From Croceimicrobium sp963977415 (GTDB lineage: Bacteria; Bacteroidota; Bacteroidia; Flavobacteriales; Schleiferiaceae), in the NCBI GenBank assembly GCA_963977415.1, contig CAXBOS010000014.1, positions 1-64,000 on the forward strand: a DNA stretch of 64,000 nucleotides. Reading direction: 5' to 3'. How positions within the stretch are numbered: position 1 is the stretch's first letter; the number at the start of each line of letters is the position of its first letter. Positions 27,497 through 35,311 of this stretch are shown piece by piece. The translations under genes and the position numbers were made by a program. The notes beneath the pieces were generated by a model. That model was not told the origin of the DNA and made no database searches. It saw nothing but the letters and a program-made list of their open reading frames with translations.

Positions 27497-28236
27497 TTAG
27501 AAGCAAGAATAATTAAGCGCTTTGATTTCTGAGCGGAATAGGGTTCAAAGGTATAATCTCCAAAGGTTTGTTCATAATGCAAACCGCATTCTTCTAGCAA
27601 GTTTTTAAAGTCGTCTTCATGCAAGAGCTGGACGCATTCGTAAAATACTTCTTCTTTCTGATCCTGCTTTACTTTGATAGTTTTTAAAACCTTCCCATCT
27701 ACAATTTTTCGCTCGATAGCAAAATGACAATCTTCAATTAAAAACTCATCTTGGGGAACCAAACCTTGCTCGAGCTGACTAACATTAAGGAAATCAATTA
27801 GAACTTTAGCTCCTGGCTTTAAGGCTTTAGCAATTTGCGTGCACACTTTTCGATTATCATCGTTATTTTCAAAATAGCCGAAACTGGTAAAAAGATTGAT
27901 GATAAAGTCAAAGCGATTTTCACCATAGGGCTCGCGCATATCGCCGCTGTAAAAGTGAAGCTTATCTGTGGCAAATTGCTGAGCGAAGTTAATACTCTCT
28001 TCACTTAAGTCCATACCCGTAACCTCAAAACCCTGCTGATTTAAAAAAAGAGAATGCCTGCCCCTACCGCATGCTAAATCAAGAAAATGACTTCCTTTTG
28101 GAGGATTTAACTCCTTTATTAAATTGGTAATAAAGAGTTGCGCCTCCGAATTATCACGTTGGTGATATAACATGTGATAATAAGAAGTATTAAACCACTT
28201 CTGAAACCAATTTTCCCTTGTACAAGATTCTCCCAT
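27493..28236 (-). CDS. Class I SAM-dependent methyltransferase
   Basis: A 247-residue cytoplasmic enzyme. Motif I is FLDLACGRGRHS (about 55-66), followed by VTGMDLSEESI and the acidic post-motif YSGDMREP. The N-terminal WFQKWFNTSYYHMLYHQRD is characteristic of a Bacteroidota subfamily of small-molecule methyltransferases. The substrate is not predictable. An upstream in-frame TTG (28254) would overlap the TauE stop, but the ATG at 28236 gives the usual N-terminus. It is coupled to the ZIP gene. Confidence 0.88.
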   Translation of the reverse strand: MGESCTRENWFQKWFNTSYYHMLYHQRDNSEAQLFITNLIKELNPPKGSHFLDLACGRGRHSLFLNQQGFEVTGMDLSEESINFAQQFATDKLHFYSGDMREPYGENRFDFIINLFTSFGYFENNDDNRKVCTQIAKALKPGAKVLIDFLNVSQLEQGLVPQDEFLIEDCHFAIERKIVDGKVLKTIKVKQDQKEEVFYECVQLLHEDDFKNLLEECGLHYEQTFGDYTFEPYSAQKSKRLIILASK

Positions 28237-28246
28237 GATATAATAA

Positions 28247-29017
28247 TCACCCAAATACGCCTAAAAGCGAAAGAGCGGATATTGTAAGTATTACTAATAA
28301 AGTGTAACGCACAATGGTGTTTGCCTTCGGGAGAAAGAGGATATAACGTGCTCCAATTACCGCCCCAATAGATTGACCCAGAGCCAGGATTAAACCCGGT
28401 ACCCAGTCAATTTGACCATTCACCACAAAAATAATAAAAGCGGGAACTACAAATATTAATGCTAATACTAGCTTTATAATATTAGCATCTCTTAAGCTAT
28501 ATTGAGCCAATAATACTAAGGCGCTTAAGATCATAATACCGATTCCCATTTGTAGAAAACCTCCATAAACAGCAATTATAAAGATAACTAACCAGTTAGA
28601 CCAAGTTTTTTTTGAATGATCTAAATTAGTAGCACGTGCCCATTTTTGTGGCTTGTACAGCATGGTAAATAAAAGCAATAACATAATAAGCCCAATAATA
28701 CGCTTCAGCAATATTGGATCAATATCAATAGCAAGGAATGCTCCTATAAAAGAACCTATTACCGAAGGAATAAAAAACCAAGCACTATCCTTAAACAAAA
28801 ATTTGGTTCGCTTGCTTTTGCGTAAACTTAGCACCGCGGTAATGGTTTGAAATAGAGCTCCCACCCTATTTGTTGCATTTGCAGTTGTAGCAGGCATACC
28901 GCTTAAAATTAACAAACTAAGGGTAATAGCAGAGCCATTTCCCGCGAGGGTATTTATAATTCCAGCGAGCAAGCCTCCTGCTAAAAGCAGACTATAATAC
29001 AAAGTTTGGTTTTCCAT
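28247..29017 (-). CDS. TauE/SafE-family sulfite/anion permease
   Basis: A 256-residue integral membrane protein with about eight helices in two pseudo-repeats. The family segments are GLLAGIINTLAGNGSAI near the N-terminus and the second-repeat GGFLQMGIGIMIL near residue 150. Members export sulfite, sulfoacetate or other organosulfur anions, and the substrate here is unknown. A TACCTTTG box ends only 7-8 nt before the ATG, so the transcript of this three-gene unit (TauE, methyltransferase, ZIP) may be nearly leaderless. Confidence 0.88.
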   Translation of the reverse strand: MENQTLYYSLLLAGGLLAGIINTLAGNGSAITLSLLILSGMPATTANATNRVGALFQTITAVLSLRKSKRTKFLFKDSAWFFIPSVIGSFIGAFLAIDIDPILLKRIIGLIMLLLLFTMLYKPQKWARATNLDHSKKTWSNWLVIFIIAVYGGFLQMGIGIMILSALVLLAQYSLRDANIIKLVLALIFVVPAFIIFVVNGQIDWVPGLILALGQSIGAVIGARYILFLPKANTIVRYTLLVILTISALSLLGVFG

Positions 29018-29024
29018 TGCGGTA

Positions 29025-29032
29025 CAAAGGTA
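29025..29032 (-). promoter_or_regulatory. -7 box directly before the TauE/SafE gene
   Basis: TACCTTTG on the minus strand, an exact TAnnTTTG. With the usual 5-7 nt to the start site, transcription would begin about 2 nt before the ATG at 29017, giving a leaderless or nearly leaderless mRNA. Confidence 0.55.
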
Positions 29033-29057
29033 AAGGCCTGCTTCTTTAGTTGCGTTG

Positions 29058-30764
29058 CTAATTGATAAAGCCTATTGGATAACGCAAATATTCTTCCTCA
29101 AAGTAATCGCTTCGCTGATAAATCCAATTCAAACTGGCATAGGCGCTTTTAGCTTGTTCCGGATTTGCTTTCTGCCAAGCCTCAAACTCGGATTTTAGCG
29201 CAGCATCATTGGCTAAAAGTTGCTCAGCTGTTTCTTCAAAAACATAGGGTGAAAAATACTCTTTGCGTCCTAAAATACTATGCATAAAGCCCCAACTTAA
29301 GTAACTATCGCGTCCGAGCGGATGTAAAACCGAAGCTAAAAAATAGGAATGCGCTTGCTGTCCTGGCACCAAAAAATCGCCTTGATAAAACTTCCTCTTC
29401 GCTTTTTCTCTCTTTGCTTTAATATTTTCCACTCTAAAGTGGCCTTCATAAGGCTGTGATCCAAATTCATATGCTACAACCTCCCAAAAGTCGCATTCTA
29501 TTAGGGTATCCTTTTTTAAAGGAATCATCTTAATATTATGAGCCTGTAATCGCTCAATTACTTCGCGCTGAGCATAGGGAATAACATAAAAACTCGGTAC
29601 CTGCGCATCTACCATAGTGGCATAATGCGGATAATAATTTAAGACGCTATTTTTAGCGGAATCGCGAAAGTATTTAAGGCGCTTATAAGGCCCTAAATGG
29701 CTATTTAGTTGGGCTGATTCAAAGCCTTGAAAATTCAGTTTTTCAATAACCGTAGAGTCTAATTCCCAGTCGATAGGAAAAGATTCTGCCTCCACTTGCC
29801 ATTGATCAGCGGCTTTTTTCGCCTTCCTAATTTCTGCGCTCTCGGCAGATGAGAACTCATAAACAGATTCTAAAAAAGCTTCAGTAGCAGCTACTCTATC
29901 GGCATAGGGCTTAAACATGTGGGCCTCGCTAATAAAACCGATGGTATTAAACAAGGCTGTATAGCCACTAGCATAGCGGGGACTTTCTAAGAAAGCGCTA
30001 AAACCATTGTCTGGCGTTCGGCCAAATACATTTACATAGGGCGTCATTTCCCAGTTTTTCATTTTCATAGAAGCGTATAAAGCCGGCTCCATTTTATCCT
30101 TTAACAAATTGGCCATGGGTGGCGCAAGTTTATCTGCCAGGGTGCTAATAAGCGTCATGGTGTAGGCATAATCGGCACCATTAGAGGTATGAGTATCTAT
30201 GAAAATGTGAGGCTGTAAAGCTTGGAATACACGATAAAACTCAAGGGTATTACGAGCATCAGCCTTAATAAAATCGCGGTTTAAATCGAGATTGCGGGCA
30301 TTAGCTCTAAAACCCTGTAAAGTAGGACCATTTTGATTGGCGCGAGTATGGGGCCGGCGTTGCAGTAATCCACCAATATTGTATACAGGAATCACAGCAA
30401 TTACTACTTCTTGGTCTATAGGCGCCTGAAGCAAACGCTCTACCCACTTTAAGCTGGCCTCTATGCCGCAGCTTTCACCTGGGTGGATCCCATTGTTTAT
30501 AAAAATAACCAGCTTATCCTTACTAAGGGTAGCGATATCTTCTTCTTCAATTTTCTCATTTTGCACTAAAAATAGCGACAAAGGTTTGCCACTATCGGTA
30601 GGTCCAAATTCAAGTAATTTGGCATTATCATACTGGGCCGCTAAAGCCTGATAATCTTTAATTACCTGATAATACTCTGGACCTTCCGCATCATTTCTAG
30701 TGCTCTGCGCTTTAGCAGCAAAGGCCAAAAGGAAGATTAAAAAAAGACTACTAGGCCCTTTCAT
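29058..30764 (-). CDS. Exported M14-family zinc carboxypeptidase
   Basis: A 568-residue protein with signal peptide (MKGPSSLFLIFLLAFAAKAQ). The zinc ligands H94 and E97 are in NNGIHPGESCG, and the third is the His in FIDTHTSNG (near 190). LDLNRDF carries substrate-binding residues. The long C-terminal half (from about 330) lacks a motif I know but is typical of the Bacteroidota M14 peptidases of similar length. No T9SS tail is seen, so it is probably periplasmic. It abuts the upstream lipoprotein gene without a gap. Confidence 0.88.
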   Translation of the reverse strand: MKGPSSLFLIFLLAFAAKAQSTRNDAEGPEYYQVIKDYQALAAQYDNAKLLEFGPTDSGKPLSLFLVQNEKIEEEDIATLSKDKLVIFINNGIHPGESCGIEASLKWVERLLQAPIDQEVVIAVIPVYNIGGLLQRRPHTRANQNGPTLQGFRANARNLDLNRDFIKADARNTLEFYRVFQALQPHIFIDTHTSNGADYAYTMTLISTLADKLAPPMANLLKDKMEPALYASMKMKNWEMTPYVNVFGRTPDNGFSAFLESPRYASGYTALFNTIGFISEAHMFKPYADRVAATEAFLESVYEFSSAESAEIRKAKKAADQWQVEAESFPIDWELDSTVIEKLNFQGFESAQLNSHLGPYKRLKYFRDSAKNSVLNYYPHYATMVDAQVPSFYVIPYAQREVIERLQAHNIKMIPLKKDTLIECDFWEVVAYEFGSQPYEGHFRVENIKAKREKAKRKFYQGDFLVPGQQAHSYFLASVLHPLGRDSYLSWGFMHSILGRKEYFSPYVFEETAEQLLANDAALKSEFEAWQKANPEQAKSAYASLNWIYQRSDYFEEEYLRYPIGFIN

Positions 30765-31541
30765 TTATTCCTCTACTTTTTGTAGATCGGTAAGAATTAA
30801 ATTTTGCAGCACCGGATAAGCTTCAAAAACCAAATCAAAGTCCTTAGCCGAAGAACCCGAAACCATATAAGGCTCGGTTTCACCGTAGCTCTGCCCCACC
30901 AGTTTCCCTTGATCATCAAACAAATATATATCGATAAGCAATCTAATATTTGCCTTCTCGCCATAGCGCAGCACCTTATCTACCACTACTCTCGCATTAG
31001 CGTAGGCAATTAACTCGGCATTAAGACTTTTAGAAAGGCTACGTACTTGTGAACGCAAACGAGGACTTTCTTCCAAATACTCTTTCACCTTACCTTCTTC
31101 AAAATCCAATAAGCTTAAGGATCCGTCGGCAATTAAAATTTCTGAAAATATATCATTCTTCACTTTTAAAACTTCATCATCTGACTTAGAAGCCAAGCGA
31201 TCGTAACCTTTAACATCCTTTAATGCCTGGCCATAATCAGTGCTAATTCCCATTTGAGCTTCTAAGCCCATGCCTAGTTCATTGGTCATTTTCTCCACCT
31301 CACGATTAAAAAGCTCTTGAATTTCCTTTTTATTCGCAATTAACTTTTTATTAAAAGCGGAAGCATCTCCAACGGGCGTTTCGGGCAATACGGGCGGGTT
31401 TAAATGCAAGGCTACTAGCGCTATTTTTTTCACCTTAGCATTAGGCTGATAAGGTATTTCGGTTTTAATGCGCAGGTTACCACAGGCACTGCTTAAAAGA
31501 CTTACTACTAAAAGTGAACTAAATAGTTTTAAAAAACGCAT
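30765..31541 (-). CDS. Predicted lipoprotein, unknown function
   Basis: A 258-residue protein with a lipobox LLSSAC (Cys about residue 20) after a hydrophobic signal, so lipid-anchored in the envelope. The mature part is mostly mixed alpha/beta with many Lys and Glu. It contains segments such as KKIALVALHLNPP near the start and NIRLLIDIYLFDDQGKLVGQ near residue 215. I cannot assign a family. It lies between the sodium:solute symporter gene (5 bp) and the M14 peptidase gene (0 bp), suggesting one operon. Confidence 0.75.
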   Translation of the reverse strand: MRFLKLFSSLLVVSLLSSACGNLRIKTEIPYQPNAKVKKIALVALHLNPPVLPETPVGDASAFNKKLIANKKEIQELFNREVEKMTNELGMGLEAQMGISTDYGQALKDVKGYDRLASKSDDEVLKVKNDIFSEILIADGSLSLLDFEEGKVKEYLEESPRLRSQVRSLSKSLNAELIAYANARVVVDKVLRYGEKANIRLLIDIYLFDDQGKLVGQSYGETEPYMVSGSSAKDFDLVFEAYPVLQNLILTDLQKVEE

Positions 31542-31546
31542 AAAAA

Positions 31547-33334
31547 TTAATCTTTAAAAAATTTTGACTTTCGCATAAAACGAATCATTAAAAAACCAGC
31601 AATAAGCGCTGAAGTTGACCAAATTATTGAGGCGGTCCACTCCTGAAAAATCAGTTTACCCGACCCAAAAAGAATGGAATAAACCATAATAACACCGAAA
31701 ATCCAACTAAAAAATAGCGGACTTAAAGCTTGTACTTTTTCACCCTCTTCTTTAAACGGTCCCCAGGCTCCACCCGGTTTTATTCTTTGGTAAAAAGCGT
31801 GTAAAACCTTGCTATCAGTGGGAGCCGTACTAAAAGTTACCAAGAGCCAAACAATACTGGTGAAAATCACCGTAAACATAAAGTCTCCGTTGTTTACAAA
31901 AAAGCTTTCAGGCAAATAGTTTGGCAAAACATATTTAGAAATAGCTAATCCGATAAAAGGGGCGATGGTTGCGCTCAGCTCACTCCAAGCGTTTATACGC
32001 CACCAATACCAACGTAAAATTAACACCATTCCTAAACCAGCTCCACTGGCTATTAAAAATTGCGCTGCCTCATCTATCATGGTAATTTGCGAAGTAGCAT
32101 ACATCGCCACAATCATAATACCTATGGTAATCATTCTTCCTGCAAAAACGTAGTGCTTATTGGCTTTCGCCTGAGTGGAAAAGCTATCATTCGGTTTTAT
32201 AAAACGTTGATAGAGATCATTTGTAAGATAACTGCTACCCCAGTTTAATTGAGTAGAAATAGTACTCATATAAGCCGAAATGAAGCCTACGAAAAGAAGG
32301 CCTTTTAAACCTACTGGTAAGTGATCTCGCATCGCTAAAATAAATCCCTTACGCGACTCCTCTATTGGTAAGTCGGGATAGAGAATTAAAGCGGCCAAGC
32401 CCACGATAATCCAAGGCCAAGGACGTAAACAATAATGTGCAATTTGGAAAAACAAGCTTGAATATACCGCTTGACGCTCGTCTTTCGCGCTCATCATGCG
32501 CTGCGAAATATAGCCGCCACCACCTGGCTCATTACCAGGGTACCAACTCGCCCACCACTGCAAAACGATATAAGAAAAGAAAGCCCCCGCTGAAAGTGAG
32601 AAAGTACCTACAGCAATATCCGATGCGGAGTTTATACTCGGAAAGAAGCTCAAACGCCAAGCGGGCAATTGTGCTTTCATACCGCTAATACCGCCTACTT
32701 CGGGAAGGTTTAAAACCACTACCGCCAATACAATACTACCGGTCATGGCAATGATAAACTGCACAAAATCCGTAATGGCTATACCCAATAAACCCGCGAT
32801 AGAAGAATATAACGCTACTAGAGCCATAGCCGCCAGGGTAAACCAAAAGGCCTGTTCATAAGGAATTTCAAAAAACACTTCTAATATGGAAATCAAAGCG
32901 GCATTTACCCAGCCAATAATAACCACATTCATAAAAAGTCCTAGGTAAACCGCACGAATGGCCCGCAGCCAGTATGCTACTTTTCCGCTGTAGCGTATTT
33001 CTAAAAGTTCTAGTTCTGTTATTATTTCCGCTCTACGCCAAAGACGCGCAAAGAAGAAAGTAGTAAGCATTCCTCCAATCACCATATTCCACCAAAGCCA
33101 ATTTCCTGAAATTCCGTTTTGGGCAATTTTCTCGGTTACCCATAAAGGTGTATCGGCCGCAAAGGTGGTCGCTACCATACTTACGCCAGCAATATACCAT
33201 GGCAGCTTCCGGCCACCTAAAAAGAAATCCGCCAAACCTCCTTCCGACTTGCCCCGATAATAAATGCCAATCCCCACAAAGAGCAACATAAAGAAGATAA
33301 CAATAACCCAATCTAAGGGCGCCAAATGATTCAT
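31547..33334 (-). CDS. Sodium:solute symporter family protein
   Basis: A 595-residue transporter of the SSS (SLC5-like) family with about 13-14 membrane helices. The N-terminal GLADFFLGGRKLPWYIAGVS is the family signature region, followed by ATTFAADTPLWVTEKIA. STISTQLNWGSSYLTNDLY near residue 360 matches the Na+-site region of helix 8. Substrate is unknown (sugars, amino acids or organic acids are possible). Given the Na+ pump NQR in this genome, Na+-driven uptake is plausible. It is first in the unit with the lipoprotein and M14 peptidase. Confidence 0.9.
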   Translation of the reverse strand: MNHLAPLDWVIVIFFMLLFVGIGIYYRGKSEGGLADFFLGGRKLPWYIAGVSMVATTFAADTPLWVTEKIAQNGISGNWLWWNMVIGGMLTTFFFARLWRRAEIITELELLEIRYSGKVAYWLRAIRAVYLGLFMNVVIIGWVNAALISILEVFFEIPYEQAFWFTLAAMALVALYSSIAGLLGIAITDFVQFIIAMTGSIVLAVVVLNLPEVGGISGMKAQLPAWRLSFFPSINSASDIAVGTFSLSAGAFFSYIVLQWWASWYPGNEPGGGGYISQRMMSAKDERQAVYSSLFFQIAHYCLRPWPWIIVGLAALILYPDLPIEESRKGFILAMRDHLPVGLKGLLFVGFISAYMSTISTQLNWGSSYLTNDLYQRFIKPNDSFSTQAKANKHYVFAGRMITIGIMIVAMYATSQITMIDEAAQFLIASGAGLGMVLILRWYWWRINAWSELSATIAPFIGLAISKYVLPNYLPESFFVNNGDFMFTVIFTSIVWLLVTFSTAPTDSKVLHAFYQRIKPGGAWGPFKEEGEKVQALSPLFFSWIFGVIMVYSILFGSGKLIFQEWTASIIWSTSALIAGFLMIRFMRKSKFFKD

Positions 33335-33783
33335 GGTGTAAAAATAAGCGGCAAACTAAATAAAAACCTGCAGCCAAAATCAATAATATCCAGCAGATTT
33401 GAACAAAAGGGCGCCAGCCTCTCCTTTCTTGGCTTGATTAATACCTCAGTTCGATGATTAATTAGGCTTTCGCCTGATATGCAAGGGTAGATGTATAGGG
33501 CTAAACTGCAGAAAGCCTTCCTTCAAATTTAAGCTCCGCCACTAAATTTTCACGAAACCAAAATTTTGGTGCTAAAATCACATTTGAGGTTCTCCTAGAA
33601 CTTTGTAGCCTCAAGTTTGCAAAAGTTAGAAAATACTAAACCAAAGTAATTCGTAAATGATATTTAGATGTCTAATTTTGTACGGAAATCGGTTGAAAGT
33701 TCTCACTTGAAGTAAATGTCTGCTGCCGAATTTCAAATCGAACTCATATTTATATGAACTACCTTTGCAACAAAGTGATTTTT
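33335..33783. other. 449-bp intergenic region with palindromes
   Basis: There is no credible gene. It holds a perfect 14-bp palindrome ACCAAAATTTTGGT at 33557-33570, and a nested inverted repeat at 33584-33614 (outer arms TTGAGG/CCTCAA, inner arms TTCT/AGAA). It also contains the -7 box of the following lipoprotein gene. A near -7 match (TTAGTTTG) occurs about 20 bp upstream of the divergent symporter start. The palindrome could be an operator; no binding family can be named. Confidence 0.5.
33760..33767 (+). promoter_or_regulatory. -7 box for the small lipoprotein / methyltransferase / priA run
   Basis: TACCTTTG, an exact TAnnTTTG, lies 17 nt before the ATG at 33784, predicting a leader of about 10 nt. 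This also argues against the upstream in-frame ATG at 33754, which would overlap the box. No clear -33 element. Confidence 0.6.
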
Positions 33784-34122
33784 ATGAAAAAAACAATAGT
33801 ACTGGCCCTAATCGCACTAGCGGCTTGTCAATCCAATTCCCAAGAAGAAAAAGCTGAACAGGCTGGCTTAAAATCAGAATTAATAGAGTTTGAATTGGGC
33901 CAAAACGTAGTTTACGGCGTTATGGTAAAAGACTTTAGCGAAGTGGCCGATCAAAAAGGCTATTCCGTAAAGCTGACCTTAAATGAAAAGGTTTGGTTTG
34001 ATACCCTTTATCTCGACCTTTCTGCGAATCAAGAAGTGCAAGGTGAAGTTATTTTTTCCGAGGCTATTGTTGACGATATGGGCGGTGCCAAGTTTGAAGT
34101 GAACACTTTCCAACTTCATTAA
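33784..34122 (+). CDS. Small predicted lipoprotein
   Basis: A 112-residue protein with signal and lipobox (ALAAC, Cys near residue 15), followed by a Gln/Glu/Ser linker and a compact, probably beta-rich domain. No family is recognised. The start at 33784 is chosen because it places the Lys-rich signal N-terminus at the beginning and sits just after a -7 box. One nt separates its stop from the GTG of the methyltransferase. Confidence 0.75.
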   Translation: MKKTIVLALIALAACQSNSQEEKAEQAGLKSELIEFELGQNVVYGVMVKDFSEVADQKGYSVKLTLNEKVWFDTLYLDLSANQEVQGEVIFSEAIVDDMGGAKFEVNTFQLH

Positions 34123-34123
34123 A

Positions 34124-35293
34124 GTGCAGGGAGATTTAACCTTATTTATAAAGACCCTTCCTGGATTAGAAAAAATCCTTTCTCGAGAAATAAAAAAGCT
34201 TGGCGGTCGCAACGTTATTGAAGTAAAACGCGGCGCTGAGGCTACAGGCGACTTAGGATTTGTGTATAAAGCCAATCTTTGGCTGCGTACAGCTTTGCGC
34301 ATTTTAGTGCAATTAAAACGTTTTCAGGTGCGAGATGAAGATCACCTTTATAAGGTGATCAACAAAATACCTTGGGAAGAATATTTCGATGTAAATAAAA
34401 CCATCGCGGTGGATGCCACTGTATTTTCCGAGCGTTTTAAAAACAGTCTTTACATTGCGCAATTAACCAAAGATGCCATTGTAGATCGCTTTAGAGATCA
34501 AACCGGAAAAAGGCCATCTGTTCAATTAAGAGAACCGGAAATTCGCATCGACATTCATATTCAAAGGCATTTTTGCACGGTTTCCCTTGATAGCTCGGGA
34601 GATAGCCTGCATAAACGTAAATACCGCAATGAGGTTGATACTGCTCCTTTAAGTGAAGTACTTGCGGCAGGAATCCTTTCTTTGATGGAATTTGACGGTA
34701 GTGAAAACTTAATAGACCCAATGTGTGGCTCTGGAACTTTCTTAATTGAAGGTGCACTAAAAGCAGCCAATATTCCGCCCAATGTTTTTAGAAATTACTA
34801 TTCCTTTAAAAATTGGAATAATTACGACCAAGAGCTCTACGATCTCATCTTCACTAAAAGTTTAGAGAAGGAAGAAAATACTGAAGTAAAATTCTTTGGT
34901 TTTGATATTGACCCGCTTGTTGTGGCAAAAGCCAAGCGCAATTCCAAGCAAGCTTTAATGGATGAAGTAATTAAAATCCAAAAGGCCGACTTTACCAATT
35001 GGAATAAAGGCGATCATATTCCCGATAAGGGGGTTTTAATAATGAACCCACCTTATGACATTAAAATGGAGGCGAATATCCCCGAACTCTACCGCGAAAT
35101 TGGGAATACCCTAAAAAGACATTTTAGTGGTTACACAGCATGGATTTTTACTGGTAGCGAAGAAGGAGTTAAGAGTATTGGCCTAAAAGCAAGTAAAAAA
35201 TACCTGCTTAAAAATGGCAGTTTAGATGCTTGGTTGCTGCGATACGATCTTTACGACGGCACTAAAAAAGAACATAAAATTGAGAGCCACTAA
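34124..35293 (+). CDS. THUMP-domain RNA methyltransferase (RlmL/K N-terminal type)
   Basis: A 389-residue class I SAM methyltransferase acting on RNA. An N-terminal ferredoxin-like and THUMP region (to about 160) is followed by the catalytic domain: DPMCGSGTF near 199 (motif I) and NPPYDI near 307 (motif IV, N2-guanine type). It lines up with the RlmL half of the E. coli RlmKL fusion, which makes m2G2445 in 23S rRNA. The exact target here is inferred. The start is GTG, 1 nt after the lipoprotein stop. Confidence 0.92.
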   Translation: MQGDLTLFIKTLPGLEKILSREIKKLGGRNVIEVKRGAEATGDLGFVYKANLWLRTALRILVQLKRFQVRDEDHLYKVINKIPWEEYFDVNKTIAVDATVFSERFKNSLYIAQLTKDAIVDRFRDQTGKRPSVQLREPEIRIDIHIQRHFCTVSLDSSGDSLHKRKYRNEVDTAPLSEVLAAGILSLMEFDGSENLIDPMCGSGTFLIEGALKAANIPPNVFRNYYSFKNWNNYDQELYDLIFTKSLEKEENTEVKFFGFDIDPLVVAKAKRNSKQALMDEVIKIQKADFTNWNKGDHIPDKGVLIMNPPYDIKMEANIPELYREIGNTLKRHFSGYTAWIFTGSEEGVKSIGLKASKKYLLKNGSLDAWLLRYDLYDGTKKEHKIESH

Positions 35294-35311
35294 ATAGCTT
35301 TCCTTTTCGCT

